The translations under genes and the position numbers were made by a program. The notes under the pieces are model-generated. The model ran no database searches, was not told where the DNA came from, and was given only the letters and a program-made list of their open reading frames with translations. From contig CM061919.1 in assembly GCA_031002005.1 (NCBI GenBank), positions 224,438,739-224,502,738 of the forward strand: a stretch of 64,000 nucleotides of DNA, in the 5' to 3' direction. Below, piece by piece: positions 11,451-24,589 of the stretch. The DNA comes from Vandiemenella viatica. Taxonomy: Eukaryota > Arthropoda > Insecta > Orthoptera > Morabidae. Numbering within the stretch: position 1 is the stretch's first letter; every line of letters begins with the position of its first letter.

Positions 11451-14394
11451 TAAAAAAAAGGCCTAAATTCGTACAGCAATCAATATTTATGAAGTATATT
11501 CTCTTGCAGCTTGATAAAATTTATTTGTAACTTTAAGTAGTTTTCTGGCAACGTCGACAGTCATTCTGAAAGCAAGTTAAATTGTAGTCTGGAGAATACA
11601 TAAATACACCAATGAAATTGACCAATGTAATAATACCCGTTAGTACCACCATATCTTACACGTTCACCATATATGTGAGATCTGCTTCCATGAATGAAAA
11701 AGCTCTCGCAAAAGAAATCCTAACGGTAGGATTCTCATAGGCAACTAACTGGCTGCTGAATGTTTTGCATTTAACCTTCGAGTTCTTTTTCATTCGAAGT
11801 AAAAAAGCAAAGACCTTTCCTACATCCGCACAATCTCTCGTTAACTGTTTACAGAAAATATCCTTTAGATATCTCCATGTGTAATTACTTTAGTAAGAAA
11901 TTCAGAGTAAGTGATAGAATTATGACTAGACTTACGGAATAGAATAAACCCATAAAAAATGCTTCGAAGAAAGCGTGTATTTTTCTTGTGTCCTCCATCT
12001 CCTCCTTCAGCTAATCTGTTTATCTCAATACATCCGTCGCAACCTACGTCTTCAATTATCTGCGTCGTATATTCTAATGTTTCTCTGTGTCAAATTACAA
12101 GTTTTCTCTCACCGGTTCACGACATGTTACCAGATTACGGGTAAACAAGTTTGATGTTCAAGACAAATTTTAATTGTTCTGTTCCGGCTTCAGGTGACAT
12201 AGCGTTTTAAGTCATACCTCAGGTTTTCAGCTTTTAATCTGCGGAAAACCTGTCGAAAGCTGTTTTTTTTTTGTGATGTCGTAACAGACAATCACAGAAC
12301 AGTTATAGATTATATTAATAAAATTTTTCATTCGGTTGAAAATATTAATACATAATGAATGATAACATTTTCTTTTACTGTCATTGTGATTTAAGTCCTG
12401 TCAGTATGTTTAAACATGATCCATTGCTTTCGTTTTTTGTGTTTCAAGTTACATTGACAGAATGGTCATACAATAATAATTACGAATATAGTATATTATT
12501 TCCTAAGCTCATTCACTCTCTCATCTCGATAGCTATTGGCTGGAGAACGGTGACGTCACGCGCCAGTTGCCGCTCGCAAATTAACAGCGACCAGAGGTAT
12601 CGTTAGAAGAAATTTGCGATTATGCTCACAATTTAATAGCTAAGTAACTGCTTCAAAATTAATTGCCATAATACATCCAGTAAGTTTGCTTTTCGTAGCA
12701 TTTCATATTAAAAAAATATCGATAAACTTTAGAGCTGAGAAAACGTGGAACTGCTTTTCAATAACATGTCGCTAATGGAAAAAAAACTTTAAAAAAAAAT
12801 TAAATTACTCATGATCTCTGCTGTAAACACGAATTACAGTTGTCATTCCGGTATAGGTAAAATTTAATTAAAACCTTATCTAATGTTGTTGCTTGACCAA
12901 AGTTACGGTTTATTTGCTTTTTACGTTTTTTACTGACCACTACCATTAATGGTCTTTATTCATTTTCGCTGTACGTGAGTTATTAGATTATTTAAAGTGG
13001 ACATTAGACCAAATATGTTACCGAATCTAGTACTCTGGCAATTCATTTCTTCGGAGTTGCTCAGCTGTTTAATAATCTGGAATCTGTATTAAGTTCTCTG
13101 GTCGTTACAGACACTATGATCAAAGATTACGTTATGAATGTTTGCCCAGCCTCAATAAAAAAAAAAAAACAACAACGTGATACTTTTGAAGCAATTGCAC
13201 ACTTCGTTTAAACAGAAATACTCCAAATTTTGAAGAGAACAATTTTAGAGTCAAATACAAGTCAATTTTGTATTTCAGCAAGTTCGAGTCTACAAACCAA
13301 TGCCTTTGAAACAATTATACTATAGAGCTATCGTCTCTGTACATCTTTAATACATCTGTTGATACTTCTGACAATGAGTTATTCAAGTTCAAGAGATTTT
13401 ATTCACCCAAAGTGTGAATTACGAGTGAAGTTCGTATTTGGACAGATCATGTCAACCTGTCATATGCTTTGACCGTAATAATTGCAACTATTCTAGACCC
13501 GTGACGATAAGCAGGTCTCTGGCGTACACTAATATAAAGTAATCTGTATAAAGTAATCTGTTCATTTATTTGTGTTACGCATTATAAAGGTATAATACTA
13601 ATCCTATTTTATGAGTATCTCTGAAGGTAAGGAGTAAAACGTCTATTTAAAATCTAGAGAAAGGAATAATTATGCAGCCGAGAACGGAGACGAATAAAGA
13701 AACCTCGGATGACGTAAGAAAACGGTGGAGCCTGGATGAAGCAGCTGAAATTATAGGACAGTTGACTGGAGTGTGAATGGAAAAACCAGTTGAATTGTAT
13801 AAATTATTACTCTAGCAGCGGACAAATAAGCAACGCAAAAGTGGAAGTTGTACTTAGTTTGTGATAAAGTATGAAAAATTCTGAAACAAAGTTGTGTCTG
13901 TTTTAACTTGCAATGTTATTGATGAAAACGTAATCGACGAGTGTCTGGAAGCAAAATAGTAAAAACAAGAAATACATTCTCTTTCAGATATGGGTAAAGG
14001 AAAAAGTGATACTTTAAAAAAAATTGTAACCCGAGAGCTAAGAGTCATCTAACTCTAAAAGGATACGTGAGATGTTCTCGTCCTGGCTGTAAATGACCAA
14101 AAAAGATGTACTATGGTATAAGTAAATTGATAATAATTATTTCAAGACACGATCGTTGAAAGTAGACGCTTGATAGTTGCATATAAACGTAAAGGTAGAC
14201 GAGTCGTTTCCTTCGCGAAATCTTTACTAAATTGTATTCCGTAAGAGGTCAAGACAGTAGGTTACAGGCATAAGAATAATACAACCTTTGAAATTGTTGT
14301 GAGTGTTACCATCGCGAAAGCCGTAAGCGTTGTGCTAATTTGTTTTGTATTACGCTGTAACACGTAGGTTACGGATATACAGCTGTCATTCGTA
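11451..14394. other. Long stretch without recognisable gene
   Basis: AT-rich. A patch at 13670-14050 has several short plus-strand frames that could be a decayed gene (a frame starts MQPRTETNKETSDD), but I do not recognise it. A TGACGTCA motif and GC-richer patch at 12545-12600 resembles a second patch at 20985-21040. Nothing else is supported. Confidence 0.3.
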
Positions 14395-16408
14395 AAAAGA
14401 AACTATCTCGTGGCTGCATTCATCGAAAACAAAGATGCTTATAACAATGTTCAGATTAATATACTTCTGAACATTATTGAAAAGATGGGTCTTCCAAGTA
14501 AGTTGTGCTCGTGGTGTGACCTTTACCTTGCCCGAAGAATGAACTCAATATTTTTCACGTAGGGAGACAGGATCAATCGTGAAGGGTTCCGAGGTTTACC
14601 GCAAGGTGACCCTATGAGCCCAATACTATTCAACATCTACATGGCAGAAGTGTGTAATATCCTAAAAATGCATAGAATCCTAGACTTAATATGCGGGTGA
14701 CTTCGTAGTCTATATCTCACGCCCTGACTAGAAACGGCTCGGAAAATCGCTAGAAGTGCAACTGAAGTTAATACTAAAGCAAATGATGGACAGAGGGCTA
14801 GAAATATCTATAGAGAAAAGCAAAATATGTGTATTCACTCAAAGACAGCTACAGGGCAATATCTATGTAATTACGTTAAATGTTGCGGCAGATAAAGTGA
14901 AAGAGATAAAATTGTTGGGAATGTGGCTAGACTCTAAACTAACATGGAAAAGACATATTATGGAATTACAGCAGTCATGTATGCAGCGGCTGAATTGCTT
15001 TAAAGCTGTTGTACGAAACCGCCACAAAGGCTCTCCTGATAAAAAAAGACTGCATTCATTCTTCTGCCATACGAAATAAATAAATTCAATCCGCAGCGCT
15101 ACGAGTGATCGGCGGCTTTCAGAAAACCACTACCATCGTGGTGATGGAGGTCAATCAGCTATTCACCCTTTGAACATAAGAAGAAAGAAAGTAGGGATGA
15201 ACTTTTGGCTGAAAGTGTGTTCAGTGAAGTCTCGTTCCCTCCGGAGGAAAGTTCAACTTCTGGCGCATCAGACGTCTACGAAATTACTCAACAACGTAAA
15301 ATATCAAGCCTAGCACAAACAACTGCCCAGTCAAATATACACAGCCGAGAGGTCAACGAGATATTCAGCGAAGAGGATATATGGCAGAAGTCGGATTTCT
15401 CGTCGCAAATCCACTTGTCTCTTATTAATAATAGACCAGACAAAAAAAAATTACAGATAGAATTAAAGCATTTGTCAGTAGTAACCCTGAACATGCGATG
15501 AAAGGGATGGCGCAAATTATTTACTGATGGCTCAAGGGTACATCAAGCGGCTAGCGCTGCTGCATGGGTCGACGGAGACTGTGGCCTCTTAGAAGCTTTT
15601 AGATTGCCTACAGAATTTTCAATCTTCTCTGCAGAGTTGTATCTAATTCTGAGACTCATACCATACATACAACGGACAGTAGTGGCCAACTCAGTTATAT
15701 GTTCAGATTCCAAAAGTGCTTTGCAGTGTATCATAGGTGTTCCCAAAAGCAAGTGTAATAACTAGTAGGTAGAGAACTTCGGAAAGCTATAGACAGAGAT
15801 TTAGAAGTGAATCTGCAGTGGGTTCCGGGTCACGTGGGAGTGACAGGGAACGAGCTGGCGGACTGAACCGCGCCACGGGGTTCTTCATGTCCCCGGTACT
15901 CAGAACCTCCCAGTGCCATATACGGATTTCAGGTTTATCGCCTCAACCGGGACTCTCAACGAAGGGGAAAGAAAGTCGTGCGATGACAGCCAGGAAAAGC
16001 TCAGAATTAGCCAAGTTAGCTAAAACCATGGTACGATTAACTGGAGCTTCACAGGAAAGAAATCACGCTGTACAACATACTGAGAACAGGGCATACACGA
16101 TAAAAAATTCTTACAAAAATTTCTAACTCTCCATGCTGTGACTCCAGCAATGAAGTGGAGGATATCTACCTCTTTCTGTGTAGTAGTCAGCGCCACCGCG
16201 CGTGTAGAAGCAGACAGTCTATACATAAACGTCATTACCGACTTAATGAAAACTATCGCCTCTACAAACAAGAAAGCGGTTAAATTAATTTACTTATATG
16301 TTATAAATACTAAAGGTGTGATCTAAATGCAAGCATCTTTCTCTACAATGTAACTGCCTAAATTAGCCTAAGGCTAAAGCCATAATAAATAAAATAATAA
16401 ATAAAATG
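14395..16408 (+). pseudogene. I-like non-LTR retrotransposon with RNase H domain, broken
   Basis: Plus-strand frames read an RT start (AFIENKDAYNNV near 14420), FRGLPQGDPMSPILFNIY (from about 14590), a damaged FADD box near 14690, and then LLGMWLDSKLTWKRHI (from about 14914). An RNase H domain follows: FTDGS (15520-15534), FSAEL (near 15627) and SDSKSAL (near 15704), plus WVPGHVGVTGNELAD (near 15818). These supply the D-E-D residues of RNase H. A C-terminal degenerate Cys-rich knuckle lies near 16120-16190. RNase H after RT, plus a TAAA/TAA-rich 3' tail (16381-16408), points to the I group. It is 5' truncated within RT and carries several frameshifts. Confidence 0.8.
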
Positions 16409-17259
16409 ATATTACACTGCATATGTAAAGCGTAATTTTTGATGCATAAATCGACCTTCCCTTCATGTAGGGTCTTATGAAAAGCCTCCTAAAATCGTAA
16501 TGATTATGGGTAGCTTAGCGGCGCTTAAAATTCTCTGCCAAACTGCTGAGATCCACGATGAGAGATAAAACATTTATTAAAGCAACTGAACAAATTACGG
16601 ACCTTCATAACCTGAAGACAAGATCCATAAAAGTTTCGCGTTTTTATGTACTTAATGAGCCCACTTTCAATGAGGAGAGCCACTTCCAGTGCTGCAACTT
16701 CTAGATTGCAACGTCTGCTTTGTGTAGCTGTAATGAAAGGGAGAAGTCAAGTTTGCTTAATACCTGTTTCAATAGCCCTGTTACCTTTCTCTCTTTACCG
16801 ACAAACTAGAGCAAATATAGCTATCTGAAACTGGTTATCTTAGTGGGCTGGAACATGAAACTGTTTCTGATAGTTCTAGCATTACATATTTCTTACAGCG
16901 TATGTGTGTCTAATTTCAAAAGTAGTCTCCCCATCTTGGTACCTCGAAATTATGTATTTGGCTGTTCATGTTTTTATTTAAATGTAATTTATTTAAGCTT
17001 TCTGATTCACAAATTCTCTTTAAATAATAAGGAAAATTACCCATCATTCACTAAAGATGAAGGCTAAAGGTCTGCATAAACACAGAAACACAAGACGATC
17101 ACAATTGTACTATACTTCAATTTTAAACCATTGAGGACATGGCCACTTACAACGAATGTGTGCGCACAGTAACGCAATGGCAAGTAATTGATGCCTTTGT
17201 CAATAAACAAACATAAGACGTTCTCAGGTCGTCAAACGGTTAATTATCAGTAGTCAAAC
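16409..17259. other. No gene seen
   Basis: AT-rich sequence between the I-like LINE tail and a GC-richer block. Short frames are present, but none is recognisable. Confidence 0.35.
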
Positions 17260-17960
17260 GCGGCTTCTGCGATGGCAGCAACGGCTTACGTCACTGAACG
17301 AGCGTTATCCACCAGAACGTCTGTTGTTTTCTTCCTTCTCTTTCATCAGCACGCGTTTAGCTATCGTCTCCGTTCCGTGGCTTCGGTAAGCGCGAATGTG
17401 AAGCTACCACCAACGGCAAATCTGCCGCAGATTTCCCGCGCTCAATGTGGAAACACCCATTAGATTCCTCGTGCCACTGATGGAACGACGGCGACGGTCT
17501 ATTTACCGCCGCGGAAAAAAAACCGCCTAAAGTGTAACCAGCCTGAGTGCATCCAAAACGTATGTGAAGACCGGAAGTAGTATACCTTCCGCTCGTATCT
17601 CGTCTTTCTTTTCCGTCGACTGTCCCTCGGCTTTCCCATCAACGTTTGCGAAAAAGTCACTCGCCAAACCGGCAACTTCGCCACTCCTGCAAACAGGTTA
17701 CAAACAGCGAGAAACCTTCATTGTTCGGCGAAAGGTTGTGGGTGGCCAAGGTCTGGAAACTGCGACGCAGTTGTTGGCACTGCGCCAACAACTGGTCATT
17801 TTCCATAGCAGCTTCATTGGCGTTAACACTTGCTCATATACAGTATTTATAAACGGCGTAGAAAATAAAATACTCCAACAAACACTCATTTCAGATGTAA
17901 AGGAAACCTACTGCAATGGACCAGTCAATTCACTCCGCGCCAAACAAATCAGATAATCAC
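17260..17960. other. GC-richer block with overlapping frames, unassigned
   Basis: This block is clearly GC-richer than its neighbours, with many CG dinucleotides, CCGCCGCGG and inverted CGCGGCGG-like pieces (17500-17520). Frames are open for 60-130 codons on both strands, but none matches a family I know. It could be a CpG-rich promoter region for the THAP exon about 1 kb downstream, or the end of a DNA transposon. Neither is shown by the sequence. Confidence 0.3.
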
Positions 17961-18721
17961 AAACAAGCTGCAATATTTTTCATGCAAAACATTAAATAAC
18001 TCCAACTTCCAAATAAAATTCAACACAATATAGCGACAAAAATTGATACAAAACGCAGAAAATTTACACAATAAACAGAAAAAAATCACAAACAAGATGA
18101 ATATTGTACAGGCAAAAAATAACAGCAAAATTCCATCCTCTCAGAACCCTTCAGACAAAACCTTCCACACGCTACGAAACAAACAAACAAACCACCACTG
18201 CAACACTAAATAAGAATAAATGATACAAAGTGACATACTGCAACAAACATACGCAACAATTAATTAATATTTTCTAAAAAGCAAGGCACCAACCTTCCCG
18301 TTATAAACATTTAATTTAATTGCAATGGAGCACACGCTCCGGTGGCAATTTCGCAACTCAGGCACTTGCCAACTAACATGTCAAAACTGTGAGGCTATAT
18401 ACATATTACAGAGACGGAGACATTTACAAATCAGATACAAAGAACAAATGAGAACACTGAAGTACAGTAACAATTGGGTAGTTGACTAAATTTGAAAAAT
18501 AGGGTAATACTTCACCTTATTATCTATTTTACTCAAAAAACATCTTATTTTGTAAAGAATCGAACATTTACATTATGTATTTTGCATTTGTAAAAGGGAA
18601 ATTAAATTTAGCTCAAAAACGCTCTAGACTGTCATGGCGTCTTGGATTACGTCATAGCGTCTTATATGAATGTAAACAGTCGTGTACGTATATGGCAGGT
18701 GTAGATTTTCTTTAGTTAAAC
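17961..18721. other. A-rich stretch with a short CR1 3'-end relic
   Basis: Apart from the tail of a minus-strand CR1 copy at 18308-18352 (listed separately), I see only A- and C-rich low-complexity sequence. The last 120 bases carry TGACGTCA-like TTACGTCATAGCG, possibly promoter sequence for the following THAP exon. Confidence 0.3.
18308..18352 (-). repeat. CR1-like LINE 3' terminus, very short copy
   Basis: On the minus strand it reads ATTGCCACC, then the hairpin GGAGCGTGTGCTCC (18327-18340), then a TTGCAATTAAATTAAA tail. This equals the last 45 bases of the CR1-like family at 5.4, 28.1 and 62.7 kb. Such extreme 5' truncation is usual for CR1. Confidence 0.75.
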
Positions 18722-18916
18722 ATGAGTTCCTCGTTGTATAAGTACTGTGTAGTGCCGAAGTGTAGAAGCACAACAATAAAAACACCAGATAAGTTATTTA
18801 TATATGTTCCAAACAATGAAAAAATACGGAGAAAGTGGTTAAAACTTGCAAGGAGGGAGGATGCTTACAGTTTACCTGCAGACAGAAGTATCTATTTTTG
18901 TGAAGACAATTTTGAT
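18722..18916 (+). CDS. THAP-domain protein, first coding exon
   Basis: The exon encodes 65 residues, from an ATG in a good context (AAAC before it) to Asp65, immediately followed by a perfect splice donor GTAAGT (18917-18922), intron phase 0. It is an N-terminal THAP zinc finger (C2CH): CVVPKC supplies the first two Cys (residues 9 and 14), W39 is the conserved Trp, and YFCEDNF (residues 58-64) is the Cys-x2-His region. The usual CEDHF is here CEDNF, so the last zinc ligand (His) is replaced by Asn. THAP domains bind DNA and occur in P-element-type transposases and host regulators. I found no following exon (rest of THAP with AVPTIF) in the window. It may be the first exon of a real gene with a long intron, or a decayed copy of a multi-copy THAP family. 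The altered ligand favours decay. Confidence 0.6.
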
Positions 18917-19079
18917 GTAAGTGTTTGTGCATAATATATTTCTAAATCCAAAGCAAAAATGATGAATTTTGCAGAACCACTACTTTTCAAGTAATGATAA
19001 TGTAATAAGGTAAAGTTTGTTTTGGTTTTACGTTCTAAAATCTTTCTTTAGTGTTATTTTTCATAGAATAAACATCATT

Positions 19080-19530
19080 AAGTGGTGCCACAAGCAGCTT
19101 CACGAAACAATTCGAAAATAAAGAATAATTGTTTTTAATATCTCTCTTGGTTCTCGAGATATCGTAACTGAAAGATGATGTTGTTAGGCTGATATGAAGC
19201 TTAGAGCAGACTGGAAACTGGCAGTGCCATAGCTTTAAAATTTACCACACCTGTTTTTGAGGATATATTTTTCTAGAAAAGGTTTATATAAAAAAAAAGA
19301 AACATACTTTAGGCGTGATGCAGCTGAAAAGTTAAGACACGGCACAGAAATAATAGTACCGAACAACGTCACCAAAAGCACAAGGAACTCATTTTTAACG
19401 TGCTATATCTCGAAAACGAAGCGAGATATCAAAAAACATTATTTCTTTATTTTCGATTTGTTTCGTCGAGTTCTACAAGAATTCGTTATCATATTGCGAC
19501 GTCACGGTAATTATAGAACTCCTTAACAGT
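19080..19530. repeat. Dispersed repeat D1 copy
   Basis: It contains GTCACCAAAAGCACAAGGAA, GCGAGATATCAAAAAACATT and a TTCGTCGAGTT stretch, all shared with D1 copies at 11.1 kb and 41.2-41.7 kb. Termini and coding capacity are not recognisable. Confidence 0.5.
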
Positions 19531-20929
19531 TGCATATACTTCGCAAAAGTAACATCAAAACCATATCAATTAACTTAAAAACGTACGTCTAAGCAATAGA
19601 TTATTGTTTACGAAACTGATTTCAGCTTATAATATATAGTTGACACCTGTATATACTTATATTGAAGTTTTTGCATTGCGGAATTCCGACGAGCAGAAGT
19701 CTATGTTTGAGACGAAAATCTTCCAACGGCTACGGCGTCAATTTTGGGCAAATTACAACTGGTTGCTTTGCTAAAACCTTGTTCCATAATGAATTAGACT
19801 TCTCTTTCGCCAAATAATTAACAATAACTAAATTACCAACACAGAAGTTGCTACAAACGAAAAATTTACTACCCAAGGTATTCTATTACATGTAAATGTC
19901 AACCACTTCTGTGGTGCTAGGGACGCTATGACGTAATGCTTTCTCATTGGCGTTCGCGATCACGTGTCACTATGGCTGATTTTGTCGATTTTATTTTCTA
20001 TAAATAATTCTAATCTTTATCTTTTATATTAAATAAGGTTGTTTTTTGTTATCTCCTTAGCATGATTAATCATTAAAAACTACTATACGCCCGATTTATT
20101 CTTAGTGGAAACAAGCCAATTCCACATTCGTCGAAAATCTCATAGAAATTGATTACATAGAGATAGACATACGAAAATTCTCAGAATTAGCAGTTACAGG
20201 AAAATTACCGGGTACAGAAAGCAATAAACAATGGTAAACAGGTACTAAATGACTATTTAGATCTAACCAAACTAACTTTATCCAAGCCAGTAAACACATA
20301 CTAACCCTAAAATCACAACAAACACAAATACAAAAATTCATTATACTCATACACTTTCTTGCGAATTCACACACAAAAAAGCACCAGCGCGCAAAAGATC
20401 ACGAAAACATTAGATATAACACACTTTGAAAACACCAATCACAAAAAAGGACATAAGAACAACAAGAAAGCCCACCGTACAACATAAAACTGACACCAAT
20501 TTAACAAAACGGAACATGCTTTGTGAGAATAGTAAAAATGTGTAGCTACAAATCTTACAAACATTACTGTAAATAGTAAATGGAAAATCAATCAGCTAAC
20601 AGTAAAATTTTAAAATGACGTCAGAATAATTTAACTTAAGTTGTTGAACTAAATGTACTTTATAACACAGGTTCGTCGCTGATGACAATGCAAAAAGAGG
20701 CGTAACTAACACGACAGTAAAACGTACTTTAGAGGTTATTTATTTACAATTCGATTCTTTTTTATTGCTTCGTGAACTGTTAATTATTAACGGTTATATA
20801 CTAACAACTCAATTCTTTTTGATTATTTTGTGAACTGATGAATTTTTTATTACATGATCTTGGGTTCTCGATCGACTCTGTCATGTTGTTGATCGAGTGA
20901 AAATATAAGCCGCTTTACGCTGAGAAGAT
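19531..20929. other. No gene seen
   Basis: AT-rich. GC-richer patches near 19920-19975 (TATGACGTAATG) and 20140-20330 hold no recognisable gene. Confidence 0.3.
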
Positions 20930-23300
20930 CATTATTTAGTCACTACTAATAAACGTCTAAACTTGATCATTCTGTACGTAACGCTGACGTCACGCTCCCG
21001 TTCATCGTTGCTGAACTAACAACCGCCAGAAACGTTACTACTAAATATAGGTTTTGCGTTTTACTTAATAACATTTTTATTTAGTTAAACAATAACAAAA
21101 AAATGAATGTCAGAACACTGAAAGAAAAGTTGATATTTAGTTTAAATCAGCATATTAAATATAAGTTGATTTTAGTTTATATTAGTTCGTTGTAGATCTC
21201 TTATATTCTCCCATAGCACCGTATAGTAAGCTAAGAAATATTGGATTACGTGAATGTATTAATTCGCGTGCGATGGAAGATTTAATTTCAGAGCTGAAAT
21301 ATTAGGATTCCACGTTACAGTAAAGGCAGGGCATAATTTAAGTTTTTTGAAAATAATTTAAGTCGCTTTCATGAGCGCCATGTTATTTAAATTATTCCTT
21401 CGTTTGAATGAAAATAGTTCCACATTGATTGCGTTCTACGCGGCCTAGGCCAAAGTTTAAAAGAAATATTACGCATCTTATAGTAAGTTGTTAAACTAGT
21501 AACTATTGTTTAATAAATACGCCAGTACAACTGTTGGATATTATTTATTTTCCGGACGCGTTTCGCGTATCTTTTGCTGTAATATGTGATTGGTTATTGA
21601 CTTTTGAATATAATAATTTTTACATTTACGGAAATTATAAAGCATAAATTTATATATCAGTTTTTGATTACCATTCAGGACGTTTTTGTTTATATAAGTA
21701 TACTAAGATTACCGGCTTTATATTATAACTAACATTTACATTTGCGTTTTGAGGTGTGGTCGTTGATCGCCTGTGACCTCAACCAGCATGTTGTTTACAC
21801 TATTGCACTTGGTTTTACAATTTTGGTGTAGTTTTGCTCTTATGACTCGACTAGAAATCAATTTTGAAGCATTGTCAAACTTTAGTTTTCGTGTGCGCTT
21901 TTGCTGTTCTGTTGTTTTCTCTGCGGTGTTCTGTCGGAAATGTCGTGAGCGGCGAGTTTGAATTTCGTAATTGAATTTGTGTCTGCGTTTTGCTTTGTTT
22001 AGCTAAATGTGCATGTGTGGTGGATGGTGGAGACGCAACGTGGTATTAGATTACTGCTGTGGTGAAGTTTTGTGTGTTTGATGCTTTTTTACGTCAGTTT
22101 CGATTTTTATTAACTTGAACAAGGTTTGGTTGGTTAAGTTTACATGGTCATTAAGTACGTGTTTTCCTGAGACTATTGATTTTTGAATTTGATAATTTTA
22201 TTGCAGAGTTAAAATATTGTGTTTTGTGTTGTTTGTTGTTAGGATTTTCATTTCTATATTTATGTTTGTGGGGAAATGATTATTGTCTAAGAGGTGTTCG
22301 TAAAAATCGATATATTGATTATTAATTGTTTTTTCTTAATCAAAATTCGTTCAATGTAGATTTTTCTTATACTCTCTGTACTGTTGTTATAGTAAACTAA
22401 GAAATAACTACATTACATCATTTTAAAGATTATGAGTGTTATTTGATGAAAGTTGTACTTAGTTAGCGAAGAAAAGAATTGGCAAAATACTGCGTTCAAC
22501 GTGTCATTTTTGACGGGCTTATAACATATTTATATTCAATGTAGATATACGTTATTAAGCCATTGTTATAATATACTCGAAGAAATGATTTGACGAAACA
22601 CTGAAATAAAACTATGTACTGCACTCAAATTTATATAGTAATTAATAGTTGCTTTTGTTACTGATGTAACTGTATCAGAAAGATATAAATATTTCCAGCG
22701 GGTCAAATTTATATCGCAATACATTGAATGTATTCGTCGTACAAGAGCAATACCACCCATGAATTTTGAAAAGCAATATAATAGAAGTTGTGGCAGATAA
22801 GACCAGAATAACAACTGACACAACGTTTTTACAGAATAATTCACAATGAATTTAGTTTTATAAATAATTTATGCCGCTTCCATAAGCGCCGAGCTACTGA
22901 AGTTATTATTTCACATGGATAGAAGTGGTTCCGTATTTATCGTGCTGAATGAGACCTGGACCAGGAATAAAACCAATATCAAGCGCTATAGCATAAGGTT
23001 TTGGGATTCCTAATTTATTTTTAATTTCATTGATTCCCTAATTCTGACATCTTTAATTCAACAGAAGTTACATATGTATCTCTGTGTAAATTACAGCCGA
23101 AATATGAGCATTACGTAACAACAATCTTATTTATTTAGCGAACCGCAAAGAATTGCCAGAACATTACTTTCGCCCGTAATTTTTTACGGGCTTAGAGGCC
23201 AGTTTTAATATATTTAGTTAAGCAACTGCGTAGAAATGACACGCCAGAACACTCTTTTCAAGCCGTCAGTTTTGATAGGCTTTGAATCTAGTTTGTTAAT
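20930..23300. repeat. Block of diverged, loosely repeated units
   Basis: Several segments recur within the block. GCTTTCATGAGCGCC (about 21367) matches GCTTCCATAAGCGCC (about 22875). TATAGTAAGCTAAGAAAT (about 21220) matches TATAGTAAACTAAGAAAT (about 22390). A xxGCCAGAACACTx motif recurs near 21105, 22480, 22590, 23155 and 23245. The copies are diverged and unevenly spaced, so this looks like an old array or nested copies of one unknown repeat. No coding region is recognised. Confidence 0.45.
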
Positions 23301-24589
23301 GAACAGGAACATAACTATGGGGATACAATATCAGTACTTTTACCTTCGAAGAGAGATTTTGAAGAAAGAACTAGCAGCATGCGATGAATTATAATTTATA
23401 GACCGATAACTTATTATTTCCATCAGACCCTGCCTTGCAAATACGGAAGATCGGCCGTACGATAGGCTTCCCTGTTCGTGGGTGCAGGAGCCGAGCTGGG
23501 TGTGTACATCCGTGTATTGCCTGGCCATCCACCAGCCAGGTGTTCTGCAGATTACAGTGCTGGGAAGCAGGCAGATAGCAAGTGATTGTTGGTCAGCTGT
23601 AGAAAGTGCGCGCCCAGCCTCCATTGTAATAAAACACAGCTACCTGCTTCCCTGCTAGTAATTGGCAATACGAAATATGGAACGAGTCATTCCATGGTGA
23701 GACTCCTATAATTCATTGTAATCTCAGGAGTCAATATTCCTAACTGAGAATTTACAAAATATCGGTGCTAAAGGTCACTTTCTTCGATCAGATAACATTC
23801 TTTATGGTAGAAACGAACAGCAAAGTTTCGTCAGGTAGTTTCCATTTCTATTTTGCAGGGTACCTTCCTTTAGAGAATTATAAAATTTACGTGGTTCGAC
23901 TTGCCAGTTGATCAACTGAACACACATTTCACTCATACACTGTTTCCTTAGGAACGTATTATAAATTTATTTCTCTTCAGTCTATGTCCTTCGAAAAATA
24001 TTCAGTCGCCTACAATGGCACAAATATGTCCATATCCAATTCTAACAAACTGTATGTCTAGTGACTGATGGAATTATTCGTGATACTTTACATTTCTTTC
24101 ATATGAGCGTTGCTTCTATTAAAAGTGTTGTAATGTCAAACGATAAATAAATAAAATAAAATAAATAAATCCTTCAATTTTTACTGCGCCGAATGTAGAT
24201 TTTTGTTGAAGTTACAGCACATTCATCTTAGAAACATGGCCACTAGTATTAAATATTAGTTCTTAATTCTACCGCAATCCTCAGACAAAACTAGTGTTAT
24301 AGACTACTCTCGATTTCAATAAAGTAATCGATGTCATCTCCTAATTATATTATATTAGTTTTTACGGTGAATATCATCATGTTCGAGAACGTCTATGATC
24401 ACTGTCACTAAAGCAACAGACAACTGACAACTGTTACGTCTATTGTTCATACTTAGTCGCAAAATTATATTTCATTATGTTATTCCAAGAAGATGCATAT
24501 AAGAAAATGTCTACAAAAAGTGGACCTAAATATAGTATCCTATAACATTGTTACCAAAATAAAATTGGATGGCTATCAAAGATTTGACG
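23301..24589. other. No gene seen; A-rich tail-like run at 24138
   Basis: A GC-richer patch (23430-23630) carries a minus-strand frame of 94 codons that I do not recognise. The run of AATAAATAAAATAAA-type sequence at 24138-24170 could be the 3' tail of a truncated LINE, as at 16381, but the preceding sequence does not identify it. Confidence 0.3.
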
